Assembly: GCA_031263965.1 (NCBI GenBank)
Contig: JAISES010000007.1
Coordinates: 1 to 7,309, forward strand
Direction of reading: 5' to 3'
Source of the DNA: Prevotella sp.
GTDB taxonomy: Bacteria > Bacteroidota > Bacteroidia > Bacteroidales > Dysgonomonadaceae
DNA: 7,309 nucleotides
In this document: one piece after another, positions 1 to 6,653 of the stretch
How the letters are laid out: each line of letters starts with the position of its first letter
Numbering within the stretch: position 1 is the stretch's first letter
Made by a program: the position numbers and the translations under genes
Notes under the pieces: generated by a model
Databases searched by the model: none
What the model was told of the DNA's origin: nothing
Seen by the model: only the letters and a program-made list of their open reading frames with translations

Positions 1-221
1 TTGTATCTATAGGAGGAATTGTATTTCTGGCTCTATATTATCTCTCCCATCCTCCATTTATAGGAGCTGATTATATGATGCCAACCGAAGGTTCTTATTT
101 ATGGATAGATAAAAACATAATAGAAATAGTAGCCTTAATGGTGCTAATATATTTCCCTACATCCCGCGTTATCGGTATCGACCGGTATATTTCTAAAGTA
201 TTCAATCGCAAATCAGCATAA
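1..221 (+). CDS. DoxX-family membrane protein (C-terminal part, cut by window edge)
   Basis: The reading frame is open from base 3 and ends with TAA at 219-221, giving about 72 residues of a C-terminus. Visible marks are a hydrophobic helix near the start (GGIVFLALYYL), the motif HPPFIGAD, then EGSYLWIDKNIIEIVALMVL, in which a second hydrophobic helix follows the N-K/K-N-I-I-E type signature, and a basic tail ending in NRKSA. The 'PPF..., EGSYL, NKN-L/I-IE' series is the hallmark of the DoxX family in Bacteroidetes. DoxX proteins are small four-helix membrane proteins, some of them linked to quinone or thiol redox chemistry. The biochemical role of this subgroup is not established. Only four bases separate its stop codon from the next start, so it is very probably co-transcribed and translationally coupled with the oxidoreductase genes. 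Its N-terminus and promoter lie outside the window. Confidence 0.8.
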   Translation, partial: VSIGGIVFLALYYLSHPPFIGADYMMPTEGSYLWIDKNIIEIVALMVLIYFPTSRVIGIDRYISKVFNRKSA

Positions 222-225
222 TATC

Positions 226-1911
226 ATGGCATCCGAAAATAAAAGTATACCGGAAGAGAAAAACGAAAAAGAAAAGCAAAAAAGCGTCCTCCCCGAATCG
301 GAAGGCCGCCGTAATGCGATAAAGGCCTTGGCTACAGTGCCTATACTGGGAGCAATGGCATATGGAGTATATAAAAAACAGAAACACGACAATACCCTCA
401 GGAATGTAAGCGATGTGTTTAATGTAAGCAAAGACGACTTTAGCATCGCCGGCCTGCAACCCAACGGTAAACAGATCCGCTTAGGGATTATCGGTTGCGG
501 CATAAGGGGAAAGCAATTGTTGAGAGCAATCGGATTCACAGCTCCGGAATCAATTCAAAAGCTGATTGACGGAGCAAAAGAAGACTCAAAAGATACCCGC
601 TATAAAGACTATCTGGAGCAAGAGGACCTGAATATAGCGCTAACAGGTGTTTGCGATATATTTGACACCTTCGCTGACGAAGGAATTGCAGCGGGAGCTA
701 ATATCCATAGGGAAGGAACAGGCGGAAAATCAGGGCCGGCGCCAAAACGTTACCGTACCTATCAGGAAATGCTGGCTGCCGATGACATTGACGCAGTAAT
801 AATAGCAACTCCGGATCATTGGCACAGCACCATGGCTATGGACGCCGCTAAAGCAGGAAAGCATGTGTATGTGGAAAAACCATTATCGTGGACTGTACCC
901 GAAACATATATGGTCAGGGAAGTTGTCAAACAAACCGGAATAGTGTTTCAATTAGGACATCAGGGAAGGCAGGTTGCCAGCTATCTGAAAGCAAAGGAAA
1001 TAATAGATAAGGGTTTGCTGGGCAGCATCTCCCTTATTGAGGTTTGTACCAACAGGAACTCTCCTAATGGCGCATGGGTATACGATATAGACCCTGCTGC
1101 CAATCCGCGGACTATCGACTGGAAACAATTTGAGGGCAACGATGAGAGGGTAAAGGAATACATGGATTACATGGCTAGGTACAATCTGCTGAAATATGTC
1201 GGTCCCGACGAAAGAAACAAATTCAGCCTCGAGCGATTCTTCCGTTGGCGTTGCTGGTGGGATTACAGCACCGGATTAAGCGGCGATCTATTGACACACG
1301 AATACGATGCCGTTAACCAGATACTTGGCGTGGGCATACCGCATTCAGCCACTTCTTCGGGAGGCGTGTACTTCTTTAAAGACGGCAGAACAGTACCAGA
1401 TGTACTGCAAACAACATTTGAGTTTTCAGACAAAAACTTTACCATGCTATATAGCGCAACCCTGGCCAACAGCATGAACAGGCCTAAGATGATCATGGGA
1501 CACGATGCCGCTATGGAAGTGGGTGATACCCTGACAATAAAAGTCGACAAAGATTCAACCAGATATAAGGAAAAAATAGAGAAAGGAATTATTAAACCCG
1601 ATGTGCCTTTCTATACTTATGTTCCCGGCAGAAGCAAGGTAGATGCTATTACATCGCCTACCGAATTATATTTTGCCCAACGGGGATTATTATATTCTTA
1701 CCTGGGAGGAAAACGTTACGACACAACATTCCTGCACATGCGCGAATGGCTGGAATGCATACGCGACAGAAACAAGAAACCATCCTGCGATATAGATGCC
1801 GCTTTCGAAGAGGCCATCACTGCGCACATGGGAACACGCGCTTATCTGGAAGGGCGCACCATGTATTGGGACAAGGACAAGGAGGAAATCATAAGAGGAG
1901 AGATAAAATAA
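226..1911 (+). CDS. Gfo/Idh/MocA-family oxidoreductase with Tat-like signal (561 aa)
   Basis: Predicted NAD(P)-dependent sugar oxidoreductase. Residues 1-27 form a highly charged, Glu/Lys-rich leader. They are followed by twin arginines (R28-R29, GRRNAIKAL) and a hydrophobic stretch to about residue 48, resembling a Tat signal or signal anchor. The Rossmann fold begins at about residue 84, with the dinucleotide motif G-C-G-I-R-G at 90-95. ATPDHWH (194-200) and the family signature EKP (217-219) follow. The C-terminal domain contains RWRCWWDYSTG and then GDLLTHEYD (D354, H358), the region that carries the catalytic histidine in this superfamily. At 561 residues it is longer than typical members (350-450), because of the leader and C-terminal insertions. 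The start at 226 lies four bases after the DoxX stop. By position it corresponds to BT2159 of B. thetaiotaomicron (gene order recalled, not searched). It could oxidise glycosides at C3 or re-reduce a 3-keto-sugar; the sequence does not say which. The family call is secure; the substrate is inferred. Confidence 0.9.
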   Translation: MASENKSIPEEKNEKEKQKSVLPESEGRRNAIKALATVPILGAMAYGVYKKQKHDNTLRNVSDVFNVSKDDFSIAGLQPNGKQIRLGIIGCGIRGKQLLRAIGFTAPESIQKLIDGAKEDSKDTRYKDYLEQEDLNIALTGVCDIFDTFADEGIAAGANIHREGTGGKSGPAPKRYRTYQEMLAADDIDAVIIATPDHWHSTMAMDAAKAGKHVYVEKPLSWTVPETYMVREVVKQTGIVFQLGHQGRQVASYLKAKEIIDKGLLGSISLIEVCTNRNSPNGAWVYDIDPAANPRTIDWKQFEGNDERVKEYMDYMARYNLLKYVGPDERNKFSLERFFRWRCWWDYSTGLSGDLLTHEYDAVNQILGVGIPHSATSSGGVYFFKDGRTVPDVLQTTFEFSDKNFTMLYSATLANSMNRPKMIMGHDAAMEVGDTLTIKVDKDSTRYKEKIEKGIIKPDVPFYTYVPGRSKVDAITSPTELYFAQRGLLYSYLGGKRYDTTFLHMREWLECIRDRNKKPSCDIDAAFEEAITAHMGTRAYLEGRTMYWDKDKEEIIRGEIK

Positions 1912-1961
1912 TATAACAACTTTTGAATCTAATTAATATTAAACCTAAAAAACAACGAATT

Positions 1962-3434
1962 ATGGCATCAGACATCTCGAGGAGAAAGTTTCTCCAGACA
2001 GGAGCCAAAGCCGCTATAGGATTAACAATTATCCCTAGTACGGTTTTAGGTAAAAATTTCGGACATGTAGCTCCGAGCGATAAATTGAATATTTTGGGTG
2101 TGGGCGTTGGAGGACGCGGAGCCGGAGTATTGAAAGGCTTAGCCAGTCAGAATATTATCGGATTATGCGATGTAGACTGGAAATACAGCGCTCATGTGTT
2201 TAAAGACTATCCAAAAGCTAAAACTTTCTACGATTACAGGAAAATGTATGATGAGCTTGGCAAAAAAGCCGACGCCGTCATAGTGGCCACAGCCGACCAT
2301 ACACACGCTATCGTGGCTTCGGAAGCCATGACTATGGGAAAACACGTGTATGTGGAAAAACCATTGACTCATACCGTATATGAATCCAGGTTACTTACAA
2401 AACTGGCTGAAAAACATAAGGTTGCCACCCAAATGGGTAACCAGGGCGCTTCGGGTGCAGGAGTACGCAAAGTGTGCGAATGGATATGGAACGGCGAAAT
2501 AGGAGAAGTTACAAAAGTGGAAGCTTTTACCGACCGCCCTATCTGGCCTCAGGGATTACCTCGCCCTGTAGCAGCGGATACCGTACCCGGCACATTGAAA
2601 TGGGATCTCTTTATAGGACCTGCAAAGTTCAGGGAATACAATGCGATTTACACACCTTGGAACTGGCGCGGCTGGTGGGATTTCGGAACCGGAGCCCTTG
2701 GCGATATGGCTTGCCATATCCTTCATCCTGTATTCAAAGGCTTGAAATTAGGTTATCCTGCAAAAGTACAGGGAAGTTCCACATTGCTGCTTACCGATTG
2801 TGCCCCAAATGCACAAACTGTAAAATTTACTTTCCCTGCACGCGACAATATGCCGAAAGTTGCCCTTCCGGAAGTTGAAGTAACTTGGTATGACGGTGGT
2901 TTGAAGCCTATGCGCCCTGAAGGATTTCCGGCAGGAAGGGACATGAATGATAGCGGAGGCGGAGTTATTTTCCACGGAACAAAAGACACATTATTCTGCG
3001 GTAGTTACGGAAAAGATCCTTGGTTGCTGTCGGGCCGCACTCCTGATGCGCCAAAAGTATTGAGAGAAGTTCCGAACGAAGACCATCAAATGGACTGGGT
3101 ACGTGCTTGTAAAGAAGATGCATCGAGCCGTATAGAAACAGCATCGCCATTCAGCGAAGCAGGGCCGTTCAACGAAATGGTAGTAATGGGCGTACTCGGA
3201 ATAAGACTGCAAGGATTGAATCAGGAATTGCACTGGGACGGGGCAAATATGAAGTTTACCAATATTTCACCGGCTGCTACCATACGCACAGTCATTGAAG
3301 ATGGATTTAAGATCACCGACGGACATCCTACGTTTGACAAAAAAATGACAGATCCCGTCAATGCATTGGAGTTCGCTCAGGAATTAATCAAACATACATA
3401 CCGCGATGGTTGGAAATTACCGGCCATGCCTTAG
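1962..3434 (+). CDS. Tat-exported Gfo/Idh/MocA oxidoreductase, probable 3-keto-glycoside-forming enzyme (490 aa)
   Basis: Predicted NAD(P)-dependent glycoside/sugar oxidoreductase. ATG at 1962 is chosen because it places a textbook Tat motif, SRRKFLQTG, at residues 6-14, followed by a hydrophobic h-region (AAIGLTIIPSTVLG). An in-frame TTG at 1923 would only add 13 lysine/isoleucine-rich residues before it. The Rossmann motif G-V-G-G-R-G is at 48-53, ATADHTH at 109-115, EKP at 132-134, MGNQG at 158-162, WNWRGWWDFGTG at 233-244, and GDMACHILH at 247-255 (D248, H252, H255). It is a paralogue of the preceding protein, sharing the W-R-x-W-W-D-F/Y-x-T-G-x-x-G-D block. Gene order matches BT2158, which from memory is the oxidoreductase required for glucosinolate activation in B. 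thetaiotaomicron. Tat export would let the folded enzyme carry a tightly bound NAD(P) to the periplasm, as known for Zymomonas glucose-fructose oxidoreductase. A GH109-like NAD-dependent glycosidase is a less favoured alternative. Confidence 0.94.
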   Translation: MASDISRRKFLQTGAKAAIGLTIIPSTVLGKNFGHVAPSDKLNILGVGVGGRGAGVLKGLASQNIIGLCDVDWKYSAHVFKDYPKAKTFYDYRKMYDELGKKADAVIVATADHTHAIVASEAMTMGKHVYVEKPLTHTVYESRLLTKLAEKHKVATQMGNQGASGAGVRKVCEWIWNGEIGEVTKVEAFTDRPIWPQGLPRPVAADTVPGTLKWDLFIGPAKFREYNAIYTPWNWRGWWDFGTGALGDMACHILHPVFKGLKLGYPAKVQGSSTLLLTDCAPNAQTVKFTFPARDNMPKVALPEVEVTWYDGGLKPMRPEGFPAGRDMNDSGGGVIFHGTKDTLFCGSYGKDPWLLSGRTPDAPKVLREVPNEDHQMDWVRACKEDASSRIETASPFSEAGPFNEMVVMGVLGIRLQGLNQELHWDGANMKFTNISPAATIRTVIEDGFKITDGHPTFDKKMTDPVNALEFAQELIKHTYRDGWKLPAMP

Positions 3435-3509
3435 AAATTGTTTGAATATTCATATAAAATTTAAACAGCTTCTTAATTAACATATAAATATAATTTAAAA
3501 TCAAACAAT

Positions 3510-4394
3510 ATGAAAAAAGCAATTTATAGTTTGAGTTGCCTTATCGCTGCCGGAGCCTTAACTGCTTGCGGAGGAGCAAAAAGCGCTGATGACAAGAAAA
3601 ATAATTCCGACTCAATAAAAAGTGAAAATGCTATGCCTGAGTATAAAGAACTGGACAAGCCGCAAGTAGATATTTCCAAGTATACAGCAGATAAAAACGG
3701 TTATATAGCTTTATTCGATGGGAAATCGACAGTAGGATGGCGTGGTTATGGAAAAGATAACCTGCCCGGTAAATGGAGCGTCGACAAAGGAACTCTAAAA
3801 TTCACCGGAGCCGGTGGCGGCGAGGCACAGGAGAAAGATGGAGGTGATATTATCTTCGCTCATAAGTTCAAAAACTTTATTTTAGAACTGGAATGGAAAG
3901 TTGCCAAAGGAACTAATTCCGGTATTTTCTATCTGGCCCGGGAAATAGAATCGACAGATAAGGACGGTAAAGCAAAAATGGAACCTATCTATATTTCTTC
4001 TCCCGAATATCAGGTGTTGGATAATGCAAACCACGTAGATGCAATGGCCGGAAAGGATGGCAACAGACAAGCAGGATCGTTATATGATATGATACCGGCC
4101 AAGCCTCAGAACGCACGTCCATATGGAGAGTGGAACAAAACAGAGATCGTAGTTTCGAAAGGAACTGTATTTCATAAACAAAATGGAGAAACTGTTGTAG
4201 AATATCACCTGTGGACTCCCGAATGGACTAAAATGCTTCAGGAAAGCAAATTCAAGGAAGGATCGAACGATTTTCCTCTGGCATTCGGTTTGTTGGACAA
4301 ATGTGGTGGGCCTGACCGTGAAGGTTATATCGGATTGCAGGATCATGGAGATGATGTTTGGTTCCGTAATATCAAAATAAAGGTATTAGATTAA
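3510..4394 (+). CDS. DUF1080 / 3-keto-disaccharide hydrolase-family lipoprotein (294 aa)
   Basis: Predicted envelope lipoprotein of the DUF1080 family (Pfam 3-keto-disaccharide hydrolase), a beta-sandwich related to concanavalin-like folds. Members act on 3-keto-glycosides, cleaving the glycosidic bond or processing the enone product. The signal peptide ends in the lipobox LTAC, with Cys20 as the lipidation site. A polar linker rich in K/D/S/N runs to about residue 60. The domain then spans about 64-293, with YIALFDGKST (65-74), GGDIIF (111-116), the strand ILELEWKVAKGTNSGIFY (124-141), PEYQVLDN (165-172), GSLYDMIPA (189-197) and the family ending GYIGLQDHGDDVWFRNI (282-298 region, near the C-terminus). 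The charged residues after Cys20 could favour surface display in Bacteroidetes, but the match to the known export signal is loose. A 75-bp AT-rich gap precedes it, with no terminator or clear promoter, so it probably belongs to the same transcript. It corresponds by order to BT2157. Confidence 0.95.
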   Translation: MKKAIYSLSCLIAAGALTACGGAKSADDKKNNSDSIKSENAMPEYKELDKPQVDISKYTADKNGYIALFDGKSTVGWRGYGKDNLPGKWSVDKGTLKFTGAGGGEAQEKDGGDIIFAHKFKNFILELEWKVAKGTNSGIFYLAREIESTDKDGKAKMEPIYISSPEYQVLDNANHVDAMAGKDGNRQAGSLYDMIPAKPQNARPYGEWNKTEIVVSKGTVFHKQNGETVVEYHLWTPEWTKMLQESKFKEGSNDFPLAFGLLDKCGGPDREGYIGLQDHGDDVWFRNIKIKVLD

Positions 4395-4407
4395 TATTTG
4401 ACACATA

Positions 4408-4459
4408 TAAACACAAATCCATGAAGAAAGTTTCGATGGATTTGTGTTTAATAATTTTT
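4408..4459 (+). terminator. Strong hairpin plus T tract between the DUF1080 and TIM-barrel genes
   Basis: A perfect 15-bp inverted repeat is present: the left arm 4408-4422 (TAAACACAAATCCAT) pairs with the right arm 4436-4450 around a 13-base loop. An AT-rich tail with five T follows (4455-4459). This has the form of an intrinsic terminator or attenuator, though the stem is AT-rich (5 GC pairs of 15). It begins 13 bases after the DUF1080 stop and ends only 14 bases before the ATG at 4465. There is no room for a conventional promoter between hairpin and start, so the next gene must be read through it or transcribed from a start inside or upstream of it. Alternatively it stabilises the upstream mRNA or limits ribosome loading downstream. 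Confidence 0.6.
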
Positions 4460-4464
4460 ATATC

Positions 4465-5349
4465 ATGAAAACATCAGTATTATTAACCATCGCCTTTCTA
4501 ATGCTTGCACCCTGTTCCTCAAAAGCTGAAACGGCTCAGCAATCAGCTCCGCCGAAAAAAAATATTGCCCTGCAATTATATTCATTAAGGGATGATATAA
4601 AAAAAGATTACGCAGGAACAATAAAGATAGCCGGAGAAATGGGTTTCACTGCTGTGGAAGCGGCAGGATATGGAGACGGAAAGTTTTACGGACGAACACC
4701 GGAAGAATTCAAAGCCGATATAGAAGCTGCCGGAATGAAAGTCCTTTCATCTCATACAACAAAGCCTCTCTCCGAAAAGGAACTGGTCTCAAAAGATTTT
4801 TCCGAGTCGTTAAAGTGGTGGGACGAAGCTATCAAAGCCCACAAGACTGCCGGAATGGAGTACATCGTTGCTCCATGGATGGATGTCCCGAAAACACTTA
4901 AAGACCTGCAAACATATTGCGAGTATTATAACGAAATAGGTAAAAGGTGTAAGGAAAACGGAATGTCATTCGGATATCATAATCATTCCCACGAATTCCA
5001 AAAGGTGGAAGATAAAATGATGTACGATTATATGCTGGAAAACACCAACCCTGAATACGTGTTCTTCCAGATGGATGTATATTTGGCCGTACGCGGGCTG
5101 CAAAGCCCTGTTGATTACTTCAACAAATACAAGGGACGTTTTGTTATGCTCCATATTAAGGACAATAAAGAACTTGGACAAAGCGGCATGGTCGGCTTCG
5201 ATGCTATCTTCAAAAACACAGATGCAGCAGGAGTTAAGCATCTGATCGTAGAGGTTGAAAAATACAATTTCACACCCGCAGAAAGCGTAAAACAAAGCCT
5301 CGATTACTTGCTTAATTGCCCTCTTGTAAAAGAGAGTTATGATAAGTAA
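4465..5349 (+). CDS. Exported TIM-barrel sugar isomerase/epimerase-like protein, candidate keto-glycoside lyase/hydratase (294 aa)
   Basis: Predicted member of the AP-endonuclease-2-like TIM-barrel superfamily (sugar phosphate isomerase/epimerase, xylose isomerase-like). ATG at 4465 begins a hydrophobic signal (MKTSVLLTIAFLML). Cys17 follows APC, a poor lipobox because of the proline, and SKA at 19-21 could be a signal peptidase I site, so lipoprotein versus periplasmic is unresolved. Barrel marks are IALQLYSLRDD near 34-44, AVEAAGY (63-69, E65), FGYHNHSHEF (169-178), QMDVY (202-206, D204), MLHIKD (228-233, H230) and IVEVEKY (261-267, E263/E265). E, D, H and E of this kind bind the divalent metal in the superfamily. 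An in-frame GTG at 4444 is rejected because it sits inside the hairpin stem. By order it matches BT2156. In the redox-elimination route such proteins perform elimination or hydration of the 3-keto sugar rather than classical phosphate-sugar isomerisation. That assignment is inferred. Confidence 0.92.
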   Translation: MKTSVLLTIAFLMLAPCSSKAETAQQSAPPKKNIALQLYSLRDDIKKDYAGTIKIAGEMGFTAVEAAGYGDGKFYGRTPEEFKADIEAAGMKVLSSHTTKPLSEKELVSKDFSESLKWWDEAIKAHKTAGMEYIVAPWMDVPKTLKDLQTYCEYYNEIGKRCKENGMSFGYHNHSHEFQKVEDKMMYDYMLENTNPEYVFFQMDVYLAVRGLQSPVDYFNKYKGRFVMLHIKDNKELGQSGMVGFDAIFKNTDAAGVKHLIVEVEKYNFTPAESVKQSLDYLLNCPLVKESYDK

Positions 5350-5365
5350 ATAATTAAAGCAAGAG

Positions 5366-5489
5366 GGTGTGTCAAAAGATTTTCTATACGTCATTGCGAG
5401 GGTGATAGCCCGAAGCAATCCATAATAATCAATACTCTGGATTGCTTCACTTCGTTCGCAATGACGGGAGTTCTATCTTTTGACATACC
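5366..5489. repeat. Nested palindromic element, 124 bp, three pairs of arms
   Basis: Three sets of complementary arms are nested around a common centre. The outer pair is 5366-5380 with 5475-5489 (15 bp, one G-T wobble, core TGTCAAAAGAT). The middle pair is 5389-5399 with 5456-5466 (11 bp perfect, CGTCATTGCGA). The inner pair is 5412-5422 with 5438-5448 (11 bp perfect, GAAGCAATCCA). The centre is 15 unpaired bases. There is no open reading frame inside, so it is a non-autonomous repeat. The CATTGCGA / GAAGCAATCC words are, from memory, common in dispersed palindromic repeats of several bacterial phyla. It fills the gap between the TIM-barrel gene (stop 17 bases earlier) and the apbE start (28 bases later). 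As RNA it could fold into a long hairpin and act as a transcript end for the upstream operon. Confidence 0.85.
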
Positions 5490-5516
5490 GTTTTGTCGCT
5501 TTTAGAAAACCAGAGG

Positions 5517-6473
5517 ATGGAAACAACAATGACTGACGGCGGGGTCTTTTATAGTACCATCCGTGGATTTGCCGAAGGTACCGGCTACAGGATTGTCTAT
5601 GAAGGTCATTGTAATATTCAAAAAGAGATAGAATCTTTACTCTCCGGATTCGAAAAATCATTATCAGTATACGATCCCACTTCTATTATCTCGCGAATCA
5701 ACCGGAATGAAGATATCGAAGTGGATAATTATTTCGAAACGGTTTTTAACAGGGCAAAAGAAATAAGCAAACTGACCGGAGGTTTGTTCGATATTTCTGC
5801 CGAGCCTTTATTCAGGGCATGGGGATTTAGTTCCGAAGGAAAAAATATTCCGGATAAAGAGAAAATAGAAGAGTTGAAAAAATATATCGGGATGGATAAA
5901 ATCCGGATAGAGAATAAAAGGCTAATCAAAGACCATCCCAATGCGGTTCTTAATGCAAATGCCATTGCAAAAGGTTACTCTGCCGATATCGCAGCCTCAT
6001 TCCTTGATACGGATTGTGATAATTATCTGGTAGAAATAGGTGGAGAAATCCGTGTAAAAGGATACAATCCGCAAGGAAAACCATGGTCTATAGGCATTGA
6101 CCGTCCAATAGAAGGGAATTTTCTTCCGGGAGAAAACGGGCTTCAACTCATCCTGCAAATAACGGACAAAGGAATTGCCACATCCGGTAACAACAGGCAG
6201 TTTTATATAGAGAACGGCCGGAAGATAACACATACTATCAACCCCGCAACCGGATATCCTGCAAAACACAATTTAGTATCTGCTACAGTCATTGCCGGCG
6301 ATGCCCTTACAGCCGATGCTTATGCTACGGCTTTTATGGTAGGAGGTATGGAAAAAGCTGGACAGTGGATTGAAGAAAATCCTGAGCTGGATGCCATCTT
6401 TATCTGCGATGAACAGGGAGAATACAAAGTATATTATACTTCCCTGATAGAAGATAAGCTGATTTTCGAATAG
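5517..6473 (+). CDS. apbE: FAD:protein FMN transferase, ApbE family (318 aa)
   Basis: ApbE enzymes transfer FMN from FAD to a threonine or serine of flavoproteins such as NqrB/NqrC, RnfG and FMN-binding-domain proteins, usually on the periplasmic side. ATG at 5517 is preferred; an in-frame TTG at 5493 would add eight residues abutting the palindrome. Landmarks are FAEGTGYRIVYE near 18-29 (the usual GT-x-Y start of the domain), LTGGLFDIS near 86-94, NAIAKGYSAD (148-157), EIGGEIRVKG (173-182), ATSGNNRQF (221-229), HTINPATGYP (239-248) and ADAYATA (266-272), the Asp/Thr magnesium-binding loop. The catalytic and metal-binding blocks look intact. No signal peptide or lipobox is visible, although Bacteroidetes ApbE proteins usually have one, so the protein may be cytosolic, may have lost its leader, or may be mis-started. 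No flavinylation target is present in the window. Separation by the repeat suggests it is not part of the glycoside operon. Confidence 0.94.
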   Translation: METTMTDGGVFYSTIRGFAEGTGYRIVYEGHCNIQKEIESLLSGFEKSLSVYDPTSIISRINRNEDIEVDNYFETVFNRAKEISKLTGGLFDISAEPLFRAWGFSSEGKNIPDKEKIEELKKYIGMDKIRIENKRLIKDHPNAVLNANAIAKGYSADIAASFLDTDCDNYLVEIGGEIRVKGYNPQGKPWSIGIDRPIEGNFLPGENGLQLILQITDKGIATSGNNRQFYIENGRKITHTINPATGYPAKHNLVSATVIAGDALTADAYATAFMVGGMEKAGQWIEENPELDAIFICDEQGEYKVYYTSLIEDKLIFE

Positions 6474-6553
6474 TATTTTTTCGAGGGAATGTTGATATCT
6501 TTCACAATCATTTCTATAAAAATCTGAGAAAACAACATGAAAAGACTAAGTAT

Positions 6554-6645
6554 ATGTTGGAAAATCCGAACATTTTCGATTTTGACCTTGATGAAGCTGA
6601 TATGAAGAAATAGCTGCTTTAGACTTAAATACCATTCAGTTTCCT
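6554..6645 (+). pseudogene. C-terminal remnant of an aldo/keto reductase, frameshifted
   Basis: From the ATG at 6554 the frame reads MLENPNIFDFDLDEADMKK and hits TAG at 6611. In the next frame, from 6613, it continues AALDLNTIQFP. Joined with one restored base in the A run at 6608-6610, this gives the typical C-terminal end of aldo/keto reductases (x-ENxxxFDFxLxxxDMxxIAALDLNTxQFP). Two halves of a family signature on either side of a one-base loss make chance unlikely. Upstream, the frame is open back to about 6473, but the residues do not resemble the reductase barrel, so most of the gene is gone. The match stops where the second hairpin element begins, which suggests the gene was broken by insertion or rearrangement. 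It is surely non-functional. Confidence 0.6.
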
Positions 6646-6653
6646 CTAAAGCC

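Noticed and set aside
1923..1961. TTG start adding 13 residues to the second oxidoreductase
   Set aside because: The added residues are a low-complexity Lys/Ile stretch, and the ATG at 1962 gives a standard Tat signal length.
2474..2878. 134-residue + strand frame inside the second oxidoreductase gene
   Set aside because: It is an out-of-frame shadow; the overlapping frame carries all the Gfo/Idh/MocA motifs.
1962..3434. Annotation as a GH109 N-acetylgalactosaminidase
   Set aside because: The fold and Tat signal are shared, but the DUF1080 and TIM-barrel neighbours fit the 3-keto-glycoside route better; a family-level search would be needed to exclude GH109.
3435..3509. Separate promoter for the DUF1080 gene
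   Set aside because: The gap is AT-rich, but no TAnnTTTG box could be found, so a separate promoter is not supported.
4444..4464. GTG start adding seven residues to the TIM-barrel protein
   Set aside because: It lies inside the right arm of the hairpin; the ATG at 4465 starts directly at a typical signal peptide.
4966..5418. 150-residue antisense open frame over the TIM-barrel gene
   Set aside because: It is the complement of a clearly real gene, has no recognisable motif and runs into the palindromic repeat.
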